Shown here piece after piece: positions 55,630 to 64,000 of a stretch of DNA of 64,000 nt (position 1 is the stretch's first letter; each line of letters begins with the position of its first letter). Location of the stretch: positions 46,291,296-46,355,295 of the forward strand of contig OY720346.1 of assembly GCA_963082975.1 (NCBI GenBank), in the 5' to 3' direction. The notes under the pieces were generated by a model. It had not been told where the DNA came from, ran no database searches, and was given only the letters and a program-made list of their open reading frames with translations. This DNA is from Labia minor. Lineage: Eukaryota; Arthropoda; Insecta; Dermaptera; Spongiphoridae. The position numbers were made by a program, and so were the translations under genes.

Positions 55630-58215
55630 TTATTGATTGATCTCATTGATTGGAACATAATAAGGTTTTAAAAGCCTAGAATTATAAGTACCTATCTCAC
55701 GTTTCTTATCTATTGTTCTTAGAGTATAAGATCCATTTCCTGATATACCTGAAATAACATATGGCCCCTCGTATATGAAAAAAAATTTATGATATAACTT
55801 ATTTTGGAATGAGGACGGTTTATTAGACTTTACAAGGACTTTGTCACCTAATGAATAAGGTTTTGAAAAAAATTCTTTTTCCTTTCTCTTTTCATCTATT
55901 TGCCTTTGTGTTTTTTGAACCCTATTCAAAGCCAATTTATATTCTTTCTCTTTTATTTTAAATGGGTCCGGGTCTAATTCAAAATATTCTTGAACAGGTG
56001 TGTATGGTTGTTTATTTTTTAGCAAAAATTCGGGGGGTAGTTTTGTTGTTTTATTTGGGACTTTATTAATTATATTTTGTAACTCCATGACATGTTCGAA
56101 CCATCCTGAATGATGTGAGTGAGTGTATGATCTAAATAACCTATTTAATTCTTTCATTATTCTCTCGGTTGGATTTGATTGAGGATTACGTATTGCGGTA
56201 AATTTAGCTTTTATATTTACCGATTCTAAGTACTCTACAAATACTTTAGCTGTGAATTGTTTTCCCCGATCCGCTAAAAATATTTTCGGAAAAGATTCCT
56301 CCTCAAATAGTTTTTTTGTAATTTTCACTGTTTCTTTTGCGGTTATTTTGGTTGCAGGTTTAAGCCAAACATATTTAGAGAAAATATCTACAAAAACATA
56401 AATATAACAATTGTTAAATTTTGATTTCGGCAGAGGGCCATAAATATCAACAGCTATCATCTCGAATGGTTCCGATGCTGATACATGAAATGACCCTTCT
56501 GACAAATATGCTTTGGGATATTTGGTTTTTTGACATAATTCGCAACTTTTTATTATTCTATTAACTGTTCGGTTCATTTTCCGCCAATAATACTCCCTAT
56601 TTAGAAACCAAAGTGTTTTATTAATTCCGTAATGTCCATAAAATTCGTGATAGCTCTTAGCTAAATCATTTTGCATAGATTCAGGTATTACTAATTTTAT
56701 ATTGTCCCCCTCCCTTTGCGGTTTTTTAAAAAGTACATAATTTTGTGTAAAATACTGTTCCCAGTCGCCGCTAGCTCCACATTTTTCAATAATCGTTTTT
56801 AAATTTGAATCGTTTAATTGATGTTGAATAATTTTTGTTATTAATGAATTTAGATTTTTTGATAATGGATTTTCCGTGACGTTTATTGCTGATAAAATAT
56901 TCTTGGTTGCGTTTTGACTCGAATTAAACGATGAATTTCTGCTTAGAGTGTCTGCTATTTTATTGTCTGAGCTTTTTATATATTCAATTGATAAATTAAA
57001 TTCTGAAATATAGTTCGCCCAACGTGATAATTTACAATTGTGCACTAATGTGGTGTGGTTAAGCATTTCTAGCGCTTTATGGTCTGTTTTTAATGTGATT
57101 GGGTAGCCTAATATAATTGATCGAAATTTTTTTAATGCCCAAACAACCCCTAGAAGCTCTAATTCTGTGACTGTGTTGTTTCTCTCGTAATTCAAAAGGC
57201 ACCTGCTTGCAAAGAAAATCGGTCTCTCATTATTGTTTTGATCTTTTTGAACTAGCACCGCTCCCAATCCCTTGTAGCTAGCATCTACATACACAATAAA
57301 AGGTTTACTATAATCGGGATATTTTAATATTACTTTTTGAATAAATATCTCTTTACATTTTTTAAATTCCTTTTCCAATTCTTTTGACCACGCCCATTTA
57401 TTATTATTAGCAGCTTCTCTGAGTGGAGAAAGTACAGCTGAGCAATTAGGAAAGTAACGACGATAATAGGATACCAAACCTAACCATGATTTTAATTGTT
57501 TTCTATTAGAAGGTGTTGGCCAATTTTTTATCGCCTCGATTTTATCTTCATCAGGTCGTACCCCATAAATAGACATCACATGGCCTAGGAATTTAAGTTC
57601 CCTTTTGAAAAATTCCGATTTTTTTATATTTAATTTGATATTAAATTTTCTAAATTGGTTGAATAATGTTTCTATATGTTGTAAATGAAGCTCTGGGCTG
57701 TCGGAATAAACTAATATATCATCAATATAATTAGTACTAAATGATTTTGTTGATTGACCTAATACATATTCCATTGCTCGATTAAATGATGCTACGCTTG
57801 TGCTTAAGCCAAATGGAAGTCTTGTAAATTGATAACACTTTCCTTCGAAAAGAAAAGCCGTGAACGGTCTTGAGGATGGATTTAGATTAATTTGCCAGTA
57901 AGATTGCGTTAGGTCAATGAGCGAAAGGCATTTCGGTTTTTTGTCCATTAATAATAATTCCTCTGGGGGTGGGGGGATTTCTGTTAATGTTTTCATTTTT
58001 TTATTCAGTTGCCTAGCATCCAGACAAAGCCTTATACTTCCGTCTTTTTTTATTATTGTCCTAATTGGGTTCGAATATTCGGATGTAGATCTTTCTATTA
58101 CCCCCCAAGATAAATATTTTTCTAAAAGTTTTCTTAAGGGTTCACGATGAGAATGTGGGATTGGGTATTGTTTTTGTTTAACCGGTTTATTGTCATGTAA
58201 CTCAATTGTGTGCAT
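55630..58215 (-). CDS. pol: Gypsy pol: reverse transcriptase, RNase H, integrase (no protease)
   Basis: An intact 861-codon frame copies element RNA into DNA and inserts it. RT spans about residues 15-210, with motif A Asp101 (SLIDLTQSYWQ), LPFGLS at 133-138 and YIDD at 163-166. RNase H spans about 305-425 with Asp311 (YVDASYKGLGAVL), Glu351/353, Asp378 (TDHKAL) and Asp422 (ADTLSR). Integrase has the zinc site His523, His528, Cys558, Cys561 and catalytic Asp590, Asp649, Glu684, the last two 35 residues apart. A C-terminal domain runs to 861. The first ATG at 58215 lies inside the RT N-terminal linker. The frame is open from about 58264 (DIFSEKPGCVKGY upstream). Protease, normally ahead of RT, is missing. 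Overlaps gag in the -1 frame. Confidence 0.92.
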   Translation of the reverse strand: MHTIELHDNKPVKQKQYPIPHSHREPLRKLLEKYLSWGVIERSTSEYSNPIRTIIKKDGSIRLCLDARQLNKKMKTLTEIPPPPEELLLMDKKPKCLSLIDLTQSYWQINLNPSSRPFTAFLFEGKCYQFTRLPFGLSTSVASFNRAMEYVLGQSTKSFSTNYIDDILVYSDSPELHLQHIETLFNQFRKFNIKLNIKKSEFFKRELKFLGHVMSIYGVRPDEDKIEAIKNWPTPSNRKQLKSWLGLVSYYRRYFPNCSAVLSPLREAANNNKWAWSKELEKEFKKCKEIFIQKVILKYPDYSKPFIVYVDASYKGLGAVLVQKDQNNNERPIFFASRCLLNYERNNTVTELELLGVVWALKKFRSIILGYPITLKTDHKALEMLNHTTLVHNCKLSRWANYISEFNLSIEYIKSSDNKIADTLSRNSSFNSSQNATKNILSAINVTENPLSKNLNSLITKIIQHQLNDSNLKTIIEKCGASGDWEQYFTQNYVLFKKPQREGDNIKLVIPESMQNDLAKSYHEFYGHYGINKTLWFLNREYYWRKMNRTVNRIIKSCELCQKTKYPKAYLSEGSFHVSASEPFEMIAVDIYGPLPKSKFNNCYIYVFVDIFSKYVWLKPATKITAKETVKITKKLFEEESFPKIFLADRGKQFTAKVFVEYLESVNIKAKFTAIRNPQSNPTERIMKELNRLFRSYTHSHHSGWFEHVMELQNIINKVPNKTTKLPPEFLLKNKQPYTPVQEYFELDPDPFKIKEKEYKLALNRVQKTQRQIDEKRKEKEFFSKPYSLGDKVLVKSNKPSSFQNKLYHKFFFIYEGPYVISGISGNGSYTLRTIDKKREIGTYNSRLLKPYYVPINEINQ

Positions 58216-59111
58216 GTATCCTTTAACGCAACCCGGTTTTTCCGAGAATATATCCTTGGCAATTTAGCTTTTAATGATTTTATTAAATAGGCGTCATCTA
58301 ATGGATGAGTTAAAAATTTTGCCCATTTATACCTATCTCCAAATTGGCATGCTAACGGTTTATCTATTCTATAATTTCCATGCACAAATTGTGTTATAAA
58401 TTTGTTCTGAATGTCTACATTCCAATATTTAGCCAAAAAGTTTTTTTTTATGTCATCCAACTTTTGTAATTCTGACCTATTATTCATTGCCCAGGTACGT
58501 GCCGGCCCTAACAGACAATAAATAAAAGCCTCAGTAACAATTTTATTTGGCCATTGAAATTCCTTGGCCACCCTTTCAAAATCATTTATAAATTCAGTAG
58601 GATGATTAAATTCAATTTTAAGCTCATCCCCAAACTTATTTAAGTTTGAACATATCGCTCGAACATCGGCCAAGTTGACTATTGAATTTTGAGATTTTAC
58701 GTGCATGTGAGGTCCTTGATCTGTTTTTTCTATTAATAGATCTGTAAATTTATCATTTATCTTTTCTACTTCCTCCCTCATTTCGGCTATTGTTTGTTTC
58801 ATTTCTTCCTGACTATTTATTTGTGCCCTAGCTCCTTTATCAAATTTGTCTTTATTTTCAGCTAACTGGTCCTCCAACCCGATAACGACCTCACCTAAAT
58901 TCTGAAAATTGTGATTGTGAGTTATTACTTGTGTTTCTAACTCGTTAATTTTGTTGCTTATTTCCCCTAATTTATCCCTTATTTCTGTTTTAAATGAATC
59001 AAATTCTTTTTTCCAGTTTCTATTCATTTGCTTCATCATTTCGATAAGCTGGCTATTAGAATCTGCACCCAAATTTTGTTCTGATGCCATTTTGCAATTA
59101 AAGTTATTCAA
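58134..59111 (-). CDS. gag: Gypsy gag-like ORF, C-terminus lost
   Basis: A 325-codon frame. Residues 20-125 are rich in Glu, Lys and Asn with heptad character, suggesting a coiled coil. Residues 160-285 look like a retrotransposon gag core (FINDFERVAKEFQWP, LLGPARTWAMNN, DDIKKNFLAKYW). After about residue 285 the frame runs into sequence that in the other frame is the RT linker, so the last 40 residues are out-of-frame read-through. Capsid C-terminus and zinc knuckles are absent. Start could be Met1 (59111) or Met8 (59090, MASEQN). It forms or formed the virus-like particle shell; this copy is probably incomplete. Confidence 0.75.
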   Translation of the reverse strand: MNNFNCKMASEQNLGADSNSQLIEMMKQMNRNWKKEFDSFKTEIRDKLGEISNKINELETQVITHNHNFQNLGEVVIGLEDQLAENKDKFDKGARAQINSQEEMKQTIAEMREEVEKINDKFTDLLIEKTDQGPHMHVKSQNSIVNLADVRAICSNLNKFGDELKIEFNHPTEFINDFERVAKEFQWPNKIVTEAFIYCLLGPARTWAMNNRSELQKLDDIKKNFLAKYWNVDIQNKFITQFVHGNYRIDKPLACQFGDRYKWAKFLTHPLDDAYLIKSLKAKLPRIYSRKNRVALKDTCTQLSYMTINRLNKNNTQSHILIVNP

Positions 59112-59302
59112 AACGAAAAGAACAATAAACAGAACGGTGAACGAACACTCTTGACTTCAGACCAAACAAAAAACAACTAAGAACAATTAGTTAAATTAAT
59201 AACATATAATAAAAAAAAAATTAATCTAAATAAATTAATTAAGTAAATTTTAATAATTTATATTTTATTTTAAATCCAGTGAAAAAGTATTATTTTAATT
59301 CA

Positions 59303-59320
59303 TTCGAGGTGGAACTTCCA
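59303..59320 (-). other. Primer binding site region next to the 5' LTR
   Basis: Immediately inside the 5' LTR the coding strand reads TGGAAGTTCCACCTCGAA. The TGG start complements the CCA end of a tRNA, as in most LTR elements. I could not match the rest to a named tRNA with confidence. Confidence 0.55.
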
Positions 59321-59860
59321 TGTGGTATCCAACAGGATAATCAGGAAGGAAAAAAATAAAATAAAATATTTAAATACTTATTCTAAATTTATTATACGCT
59401 AGTTAGCACTCTGGCTTCAATAAAATTACAGAAAATATCAATTGATATTAAGTAAGATTAATCACTATTATTAATACTAAAGTTGTTTTAAGTGTCAGCT
59501 AGCACTGATTTGTGTATTGAAGAGTGGATTGTGTCACTTATCTGGGCCGCTGAGTGGGTGTGCTGGAAGGTGTCTCGCGGATTTCTTGAGATCGAAAGAC
59601 CTTCTCGATTAGCTTGGATTCAAACTGGCTTATGGACTCTGAAGTAGTATAACCTTTTGTAGCAGGCTCACGATACAGAGAGGGATCTTATTCAGGATGC
59701 TTCAGTAATTTCCAGTGTACACTAACTGTCCATTCACACTGGCCTTCTAGCCTTTTATATGGGTGCAAAACAATAGACCCTTTACCCATTCCTTCTGGGC
59801 CATTCCCAGAATTAGTTAAGGTGTTTGTAGGGGGGGGGGACAGAGGACTTTCTGTCTACA
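59321..59860 (-). repeat. 5' LTR of the gypsy element
   Basis: Matches 54615-55154 over 540 bp. It would contain the promoter and start of transcription for the minus-strand gag-pol RNA. Flanked outside by an AT repeat. Confidence 0.95.
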
Positions 59861-60014
59861 ATATATATATATATATATGTTTGTATCACTTTTAATTAAC
59901 TTTATAAAATTTATATAAATATAGATTTTAGAGATGTATTTAGGAAAACTCATTTTATCTCTCATTTCAATTTATTTTTTCTTAGTTAAATTATTAGATA
60001 ATAGATGTTAAAAT

Positions 60015-60069
60015 ATGAGCTGTGGCCAGGCAGAGAACCGACTGACGATTTGAAATAAATTAATTTTCA

Positions 60070-60114
<45 letters not shown>

Positions 60115-60509
60115 AATAAACAAATATTTTTAAACTTGATATAAAATGTCTAAATTATATTATCTTAGTTTTTATTTTTAGTTTAATTATTCAGTGAAAT
60201 ATTTTTTGACAATGAATATAAAATTAATACTTTGTAAACTACCACTTCTGGTTTCCAGATATACACAAAAGTTGATCAATTCATCATATTGATGTATTAA
60301 GTAAATATACCAAATTTTATCAAAACATGTTGAGCCGTTCAAGCTATACACGTCTATACGGACACACAATGGACAGACGGACGGACATCTAGCTGAAAAA
60401 ACTTTTTTCTGTTAAGAAAATGCATGATTCGTGGAGATATGTAAAAATTTCCACATGTGAAATTTGGTGTGAAAACAATACCTCCCTTACTATCGTCGGT
60501 CGGTAAAAA
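60015..60509 (-). mobile_element. Family A HINE-like element, decayed and internally deleted
   Basis: The 5' subterminal repeat is read on the plus strand as CGTCGGTCGGT at 60494-60504. Then come the gacagacggacggacat microsatellite, the gatgaaatttgg-like block, ccagaagtggtagt and the 3' end with gagctgtggccagg near 60017. The TGACGTCA pair is lost, replaced by an (AT)n tract at 60077-60112. Confidence 0.7.
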
Positions 60510-62551
60510 ATTATTTGATTACAGAGGTCCGAGAAGTTATTATACCATCGTCTCTATTTTAAAAATTCTTATTTAATTTGATAAGTTAAAAATGAGGTAC
60601 TCAAACATTATAAAGATAGATTTGAGTGGATTGGGAAAAAAAAAATATGAATTGGATGAAGGTAACTTTGCCTTGGAAGGTCGGAGGAATGTGTTTGCTC
60701 CGGTCAAGATCTTTAAATAAATATTTTTACCACTTGGTAATGATATTTAAATAATTGTACACACTAGAAATGTTCAAAATTGTAAGAAAAAAAATAAACA
60801 AAAGAAATAAAAACAGGTTTAATCCATTTCCGTTATTAGCATGTTTACTAGAATTTGTGTCAGGTTTGTTTGTTTTAAATGGGGAGGGGGAGTGTAAGAG
60901 TGAAAGAGAAAGGTAGGTGAAACAAACCCCAGAGGGTTCCGACAGAGGACAAGGATCAGCGGTTTGTCAATTGTGGTCTTGTAATCGTTAAGAGACACAC
61001 TGGCCAAGAGAAAATCACCCCTTCCCCGCCACGCCCAGAGAAACAACGAGCAAAGCAAAATTAAATTCCTTATTCACAGTGATAGAGAGAGAGAGAGAGA
61101 AAAAAAAGGATTTAATTAAGAAATGTTAATTAGCTAGTGTTTCATTAATGTATACGTTTAATTAAGAATGGGTTATAAATTTTTACAAAAGTATATATTA
61201 ACAGAATATATTTAATTATATTCACAAAAGATCTTAAAATAAATCAGAATGGATAAAATTTAAAATTTTTTCAGTCCTCTTTACAACTTCTGGAGATACT
61301 GTACGATAAAAATTTAATAATTTCAACAATAATCAATAATAAACTAATATTTGTTTTTTTAAATAAATGACAACACAAAAAACAATCGTACTTACCAATG
61401 CAGGTCGGAGTGACTGTAAAGGGGACAGGTTTGAAAATTTTCAATTTAAGAAATAACACTAATTGAAATCTTAATTGAATGAGAGCAATCTGTTGGCTGG
61501 TTAATGAAATTTACTAGAATAGAGAACTTTTCTTTGCTCATTGCATGTGTATCCTGTTAGTTTTTTGTTTTTTTTTCCTTTTCTTTTTCTTTTTTCGTTT
61601 TTCTTTTGTTTTTTCTTTCTCCCTCTATCTTTCACTATGTTTCTTGTATCGTAACTCAACAATAAATCCCTGGATCTATGGTTGATCAAGATACTTAAAT
61701 ATAAAAGGGAGAAATAAGAGAGATACAACTTTAGGGGTGGTAGGGGTGTAATTTCCTTGTGCATTTTCTTCTTTATTCCTTTTTCTTTTCAAGTTAGAAA
61801 CAAAGTAATCAAGGATTAATCGGTAGAGACACTTAAGACAGGGTCAGCAAGCTGTCGAAACCGGTTGGTAATTGGACCATCGAGCTAATTGTGTCCCAAT
61901 AAAGTCCCTGGCCATTCACGGAGTATTGATTCGAGGGTGATAACCCCCACCCCCCACCCCGCCATTTCGTAACTCAAGTCTAACTCTAAATGATTTATTA
62001 GTATAAATATATATTTATAAATAACATGTAAAATTAATAAACAAAAGAGGAAGAGAGATGAAAACATTTCCTCTTTATTTTTTAATTCTAATCTAATTCA
62101 AATTCTAAAAAAAAAATTCAATGTATGGAAGATAAAAGTGAACAATAAAAATTTGTTTTAAATAATTTAAAATCACGTGAATAGAAGATAGCATTATAGT
62201 TATAAATAATAAATAAATATATAAATTAAAAATAAAATCGTTAATAACTGATAGTTATGAATATTAAATAAAAAAAAACAAACATGCAGGGAAAGGAAAA
62301 TAATACGAAGGACATTTCATTTTATATGCCCAAACCTTTCTGTTTTTTTCCCTTTTCCACTATACTTGATAACTATGTTTATTTGAAGTAGAATTTACGT
62401 TCTTCCCTGAATGTTTGGCGCCCACGCTTTTATTTTTTAGATATGATTAATTTTAAGGAAATCATGGTGTGAAATTATTTTCTCCTTTTTAGTGCATTTA
62501 AATAAAAGTGTGTTTTTAAAAAGTTTTTTTATATTTTCTTTTATTTCCTAA
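60510..62551. other. Intergenic; balanced patches at 60830-61060 and 61800-61980
   Basis: Two GC-richer patches, 60830-61060 and 61800-61980 (for example gtcgaaaccggttggtaatt and a C run near 61946), are not repeats seen in this window. Frames through them have no known domain. A (GA)n tract lies at 61081-61100. They might belong to a neighbouring gene. Confidence 0.4.
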
Positions 62552-63168
62552 TTTTTACCGACCGACGATAGTAAGGGAGGTATTGTTTTCACACCAAATT
62601 TCACATGTGGAGATTTTTACATATCTCCACGAATCATGCATTTTCTTAACAGAAAAAAGTATTTTTAGCATGATGTCCGTCCGTCCGTCTGTCCGTATAG
62701 ATGTGTACAGCCTGAACGGCTTGATGAAATTTGGTATATTTACTTAATGCATCAGTGGGATGAATTGATCAACTTTTGGTGCAAATCCGGAAACCGGAAG
62801 TGGTAGTATTAGCGATCGACTATAGGAAGGGAAGGGTTATTTTCACACCAAATTTCACATGAGGAGATTTTTTTACATGTCACCACGAATGTATTGGTTT
62901 TATCCTCGGGAAAAATCATCTTCATTATGTTTTTCTTAATTTAAAATTATATGACGTCACCCGGCCCTTCATGACGTCACAGCCTCGGGTAACGCCGGGC
63001 AACGCCGGCTACCTCAGCTATATATTATAAATAAAATAAAATTAAAAATATTTATGTTATATCCATATGTTTGTTATTACATTAATAGATATATTAAAAT
63101 TATTTGAAATTGTTTCTGTAGCTGGAAATTAATTTATTTCAAACTGTCGGTCGGTTCAGAACTTATTA
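62552..63168 (+). mobile_element. Family A HINE-like element lacking the 3' hairpin
   Basis: ACCGACCGACG (62557-62567) is mirrored by TGTCGGTCGGT (63145-63155). The GACCTG-GCCA-CAGGTC hairpin is gone and the end passes straight to aacttatt. TGACGTCA pairs lie at 62952 and 62972. A GC-rich insert with two GGGCAACGCCGG-like units lies at 62995-63019. Confidence 0.8.
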
Positions 63169-63504
63169 GTCTTGACAGAAATTTCGCCCGGTTTATGATT
63201 TCAAGTTATAGAGTGAATATTAAAAGAGAATCTAATTCAGGTCAATTCTTCACCTCAAAATACTATATATCAAATCGGAAGAATAGGGGACTGATTATTA
63301 TTATTATTATTATTTATAATATTATATTATTAGGTTATATACATATATATATATTTTCAAAAACAATACCGCCATTACTTTAATTGATATTCATTTAAAT
63401 TAAAAAATTTAATTAAAATTTTTTACAAAATAATTGAACATGATTTAAATTAATGTAATTAAAATGTTAACTTTTAAAATAAATTATTTAATTCAAATGA
63501 GTTT

Positions 63505-63800
63505 CGAGGGCAGGTCAATAAGTCCGTAACTTTTTGAATGAAACCCAGGTTTTTGGATTAAAAATTAAATTAGCCCTTATTAATATATTATTATTTATTT
63601 ATATGTAGATTTTTACTATTATGCATTATGTAATTACTAATTGATAAAAAATAATACCTTCTAGGTCACCTGTGACTTGAATGAACCTGAATATTGCATT
63701 GTCATTGGAGTTACATATGTATGAAAAATTTCAGCTCAATCGAACATTGGGTAGTGGGTCAAATTCACCTTACAAGATTTGACGATAGGACACGTTGGGA
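63505..63800 (+). mobile_element. Mariner 5' end fragment
   Basis: The terminal repeat CGAGGGCAGGTCAATAAGTC is the inverse of the right end at 25825, so both belong to one mariner family. Downstream (63700-63790) atgaaaaatttcagctcaat and similar sequence fits a mariner leader, but no transposase start is recognisable. Confidence 0.6.
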
Positions 63801-64000
63801 AACTAAATAAAAGTGGGTAAAAATATCTTAAAGTTTCATACTGCAATTTAGTGTAATTGATTCTAAATTAAATATTAATAAGACATCTTATTAATATTTT
63901 ATTATTTTATTTATTTATTATTTATTAAGTAATAAGTAATTAAGTAAATTAAGTAAACTACTTTGTGTAACTATCTTTAAAATTTTATTTTTATATAATG
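63801..64000. other. AT-rich sequence to window end
   Basis: A/T-rich; nothing recognised. Confidence 0.5.

Larger units (their letters stand above)
54615..59860 (-). mobile_element. Ty3/gypsy LTR retrotransposon, internally deleted, very young
   Basis: Two 540-bp LTRs (TGTGGTATCC...TCTACA) read the same by eye and are flanked by ATAT on both sides, consistent with a 4-bp target duplication. The coding strand is minus: gag-like ORF, then pol-like ORF with reverse transcriptase, RNase H and integrase in the gypsy order. No protease, no nucleocapsid zinc knuckle and no env-like ORF were found. A junction near 58255 suggests a deletion. Identical LTRs and open frames indicate recent insertion. 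Confidence 0.92.

Noticed and set aside
57917..58150. Plus-strand ORF inside pol
   Set aside because: Antisense shadow of the intact minus-strand reverse transcriptase.
58951..59154. Plus-strand ORF inside gag
   Set aside because: Antisense shadow of the gag-like frame.
54615..59860. Endogenous retrovirus with an envelope gene
   Set aside because: No third ORF lies between integrase and the 3' LTR; the element is a retrotransposon without env.

Overview
This is a very AT-rich, repeat-dense eukaryotic window that looks like an arthropod intergenic region. A crustacean such as a parasitic copepod is possible, but I have no diagnostic host gene, so the organism call is weak. I found no convincing intact host protein-coding gene. 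Nearly everything I can name is a mobile element or its relic, set in low-complexity A/T sequence. The only long intact reading frames (861 and 325 codons) belong to one Ty3/gypsy-type LTR retrotransposon.

Layout. 1-431: internally deleted mariner. 2556-6108: hAT-type element with a perfect 8-bp target duplication, carrying a dead mariner (3264-4456). 7385-8112: decayed LINE 3' end. 9089-9222: SINE body. 10.6-21.4 kb: dense cluster of short non-autonomous elements nested in one another, including a foldback-like structure at 19820-21394. 22.1-25.8 kb: hairpin-ended tandem units, LINE, hAT MITE, composite element and mariner end. 28-32 kb: two family C elements, a hAT MITE and a LINE piece. 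32.6-33.8 kb: a tRNA-like sequence and a small ORF between inverted 16-mers. 34.5-38.2 kb: hAT-like, piggyBac-like and mariner relics. 38-54 kb: mostly featureless, with one family A element (42.9-43.5 kb), a SINE (46.7 kb), a LINE piece (47.1 kb), two solo 3' ends (52.1 and 53.3 kb) and a family C element (52.3-52.7 kb). 54615-59860: LTR retrotransposon with LTRs that read identical. 60-64 kb: two more family A copies and a mariner end.

Main result. Three short repeat families, called A, B and C here, share one plan. Each has a 10-13 bp sequence near the 5' end, a core with a microsatellite, the same 10-13 bp inverted near the 3' end, then a short hairpin and a T-rich end, with no clear target duplication. 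This is the plan of DINE-1/HINE elements, the non-autonomous partners of Helentrons (Helitron-like rolling-circle transposons). B and C also share related hairpins. All three cores carry a similar block with GATGAAATTTGGTA-like sequence and a CCGGAAG motif. Family A copies also carry a pair of TGACGTCA palindromes always exactly 20 bp apart. B and A have fused into a composite seen twice with the same junction.

No CRISPR array, rRNA or convincing functional tRNA was seen. A few GC-richer islands or splice-bounded stretches (for example 39364-39573) might be exons or regulatory DNA of a neighbouring gene, but the sequence alone does not settle this.
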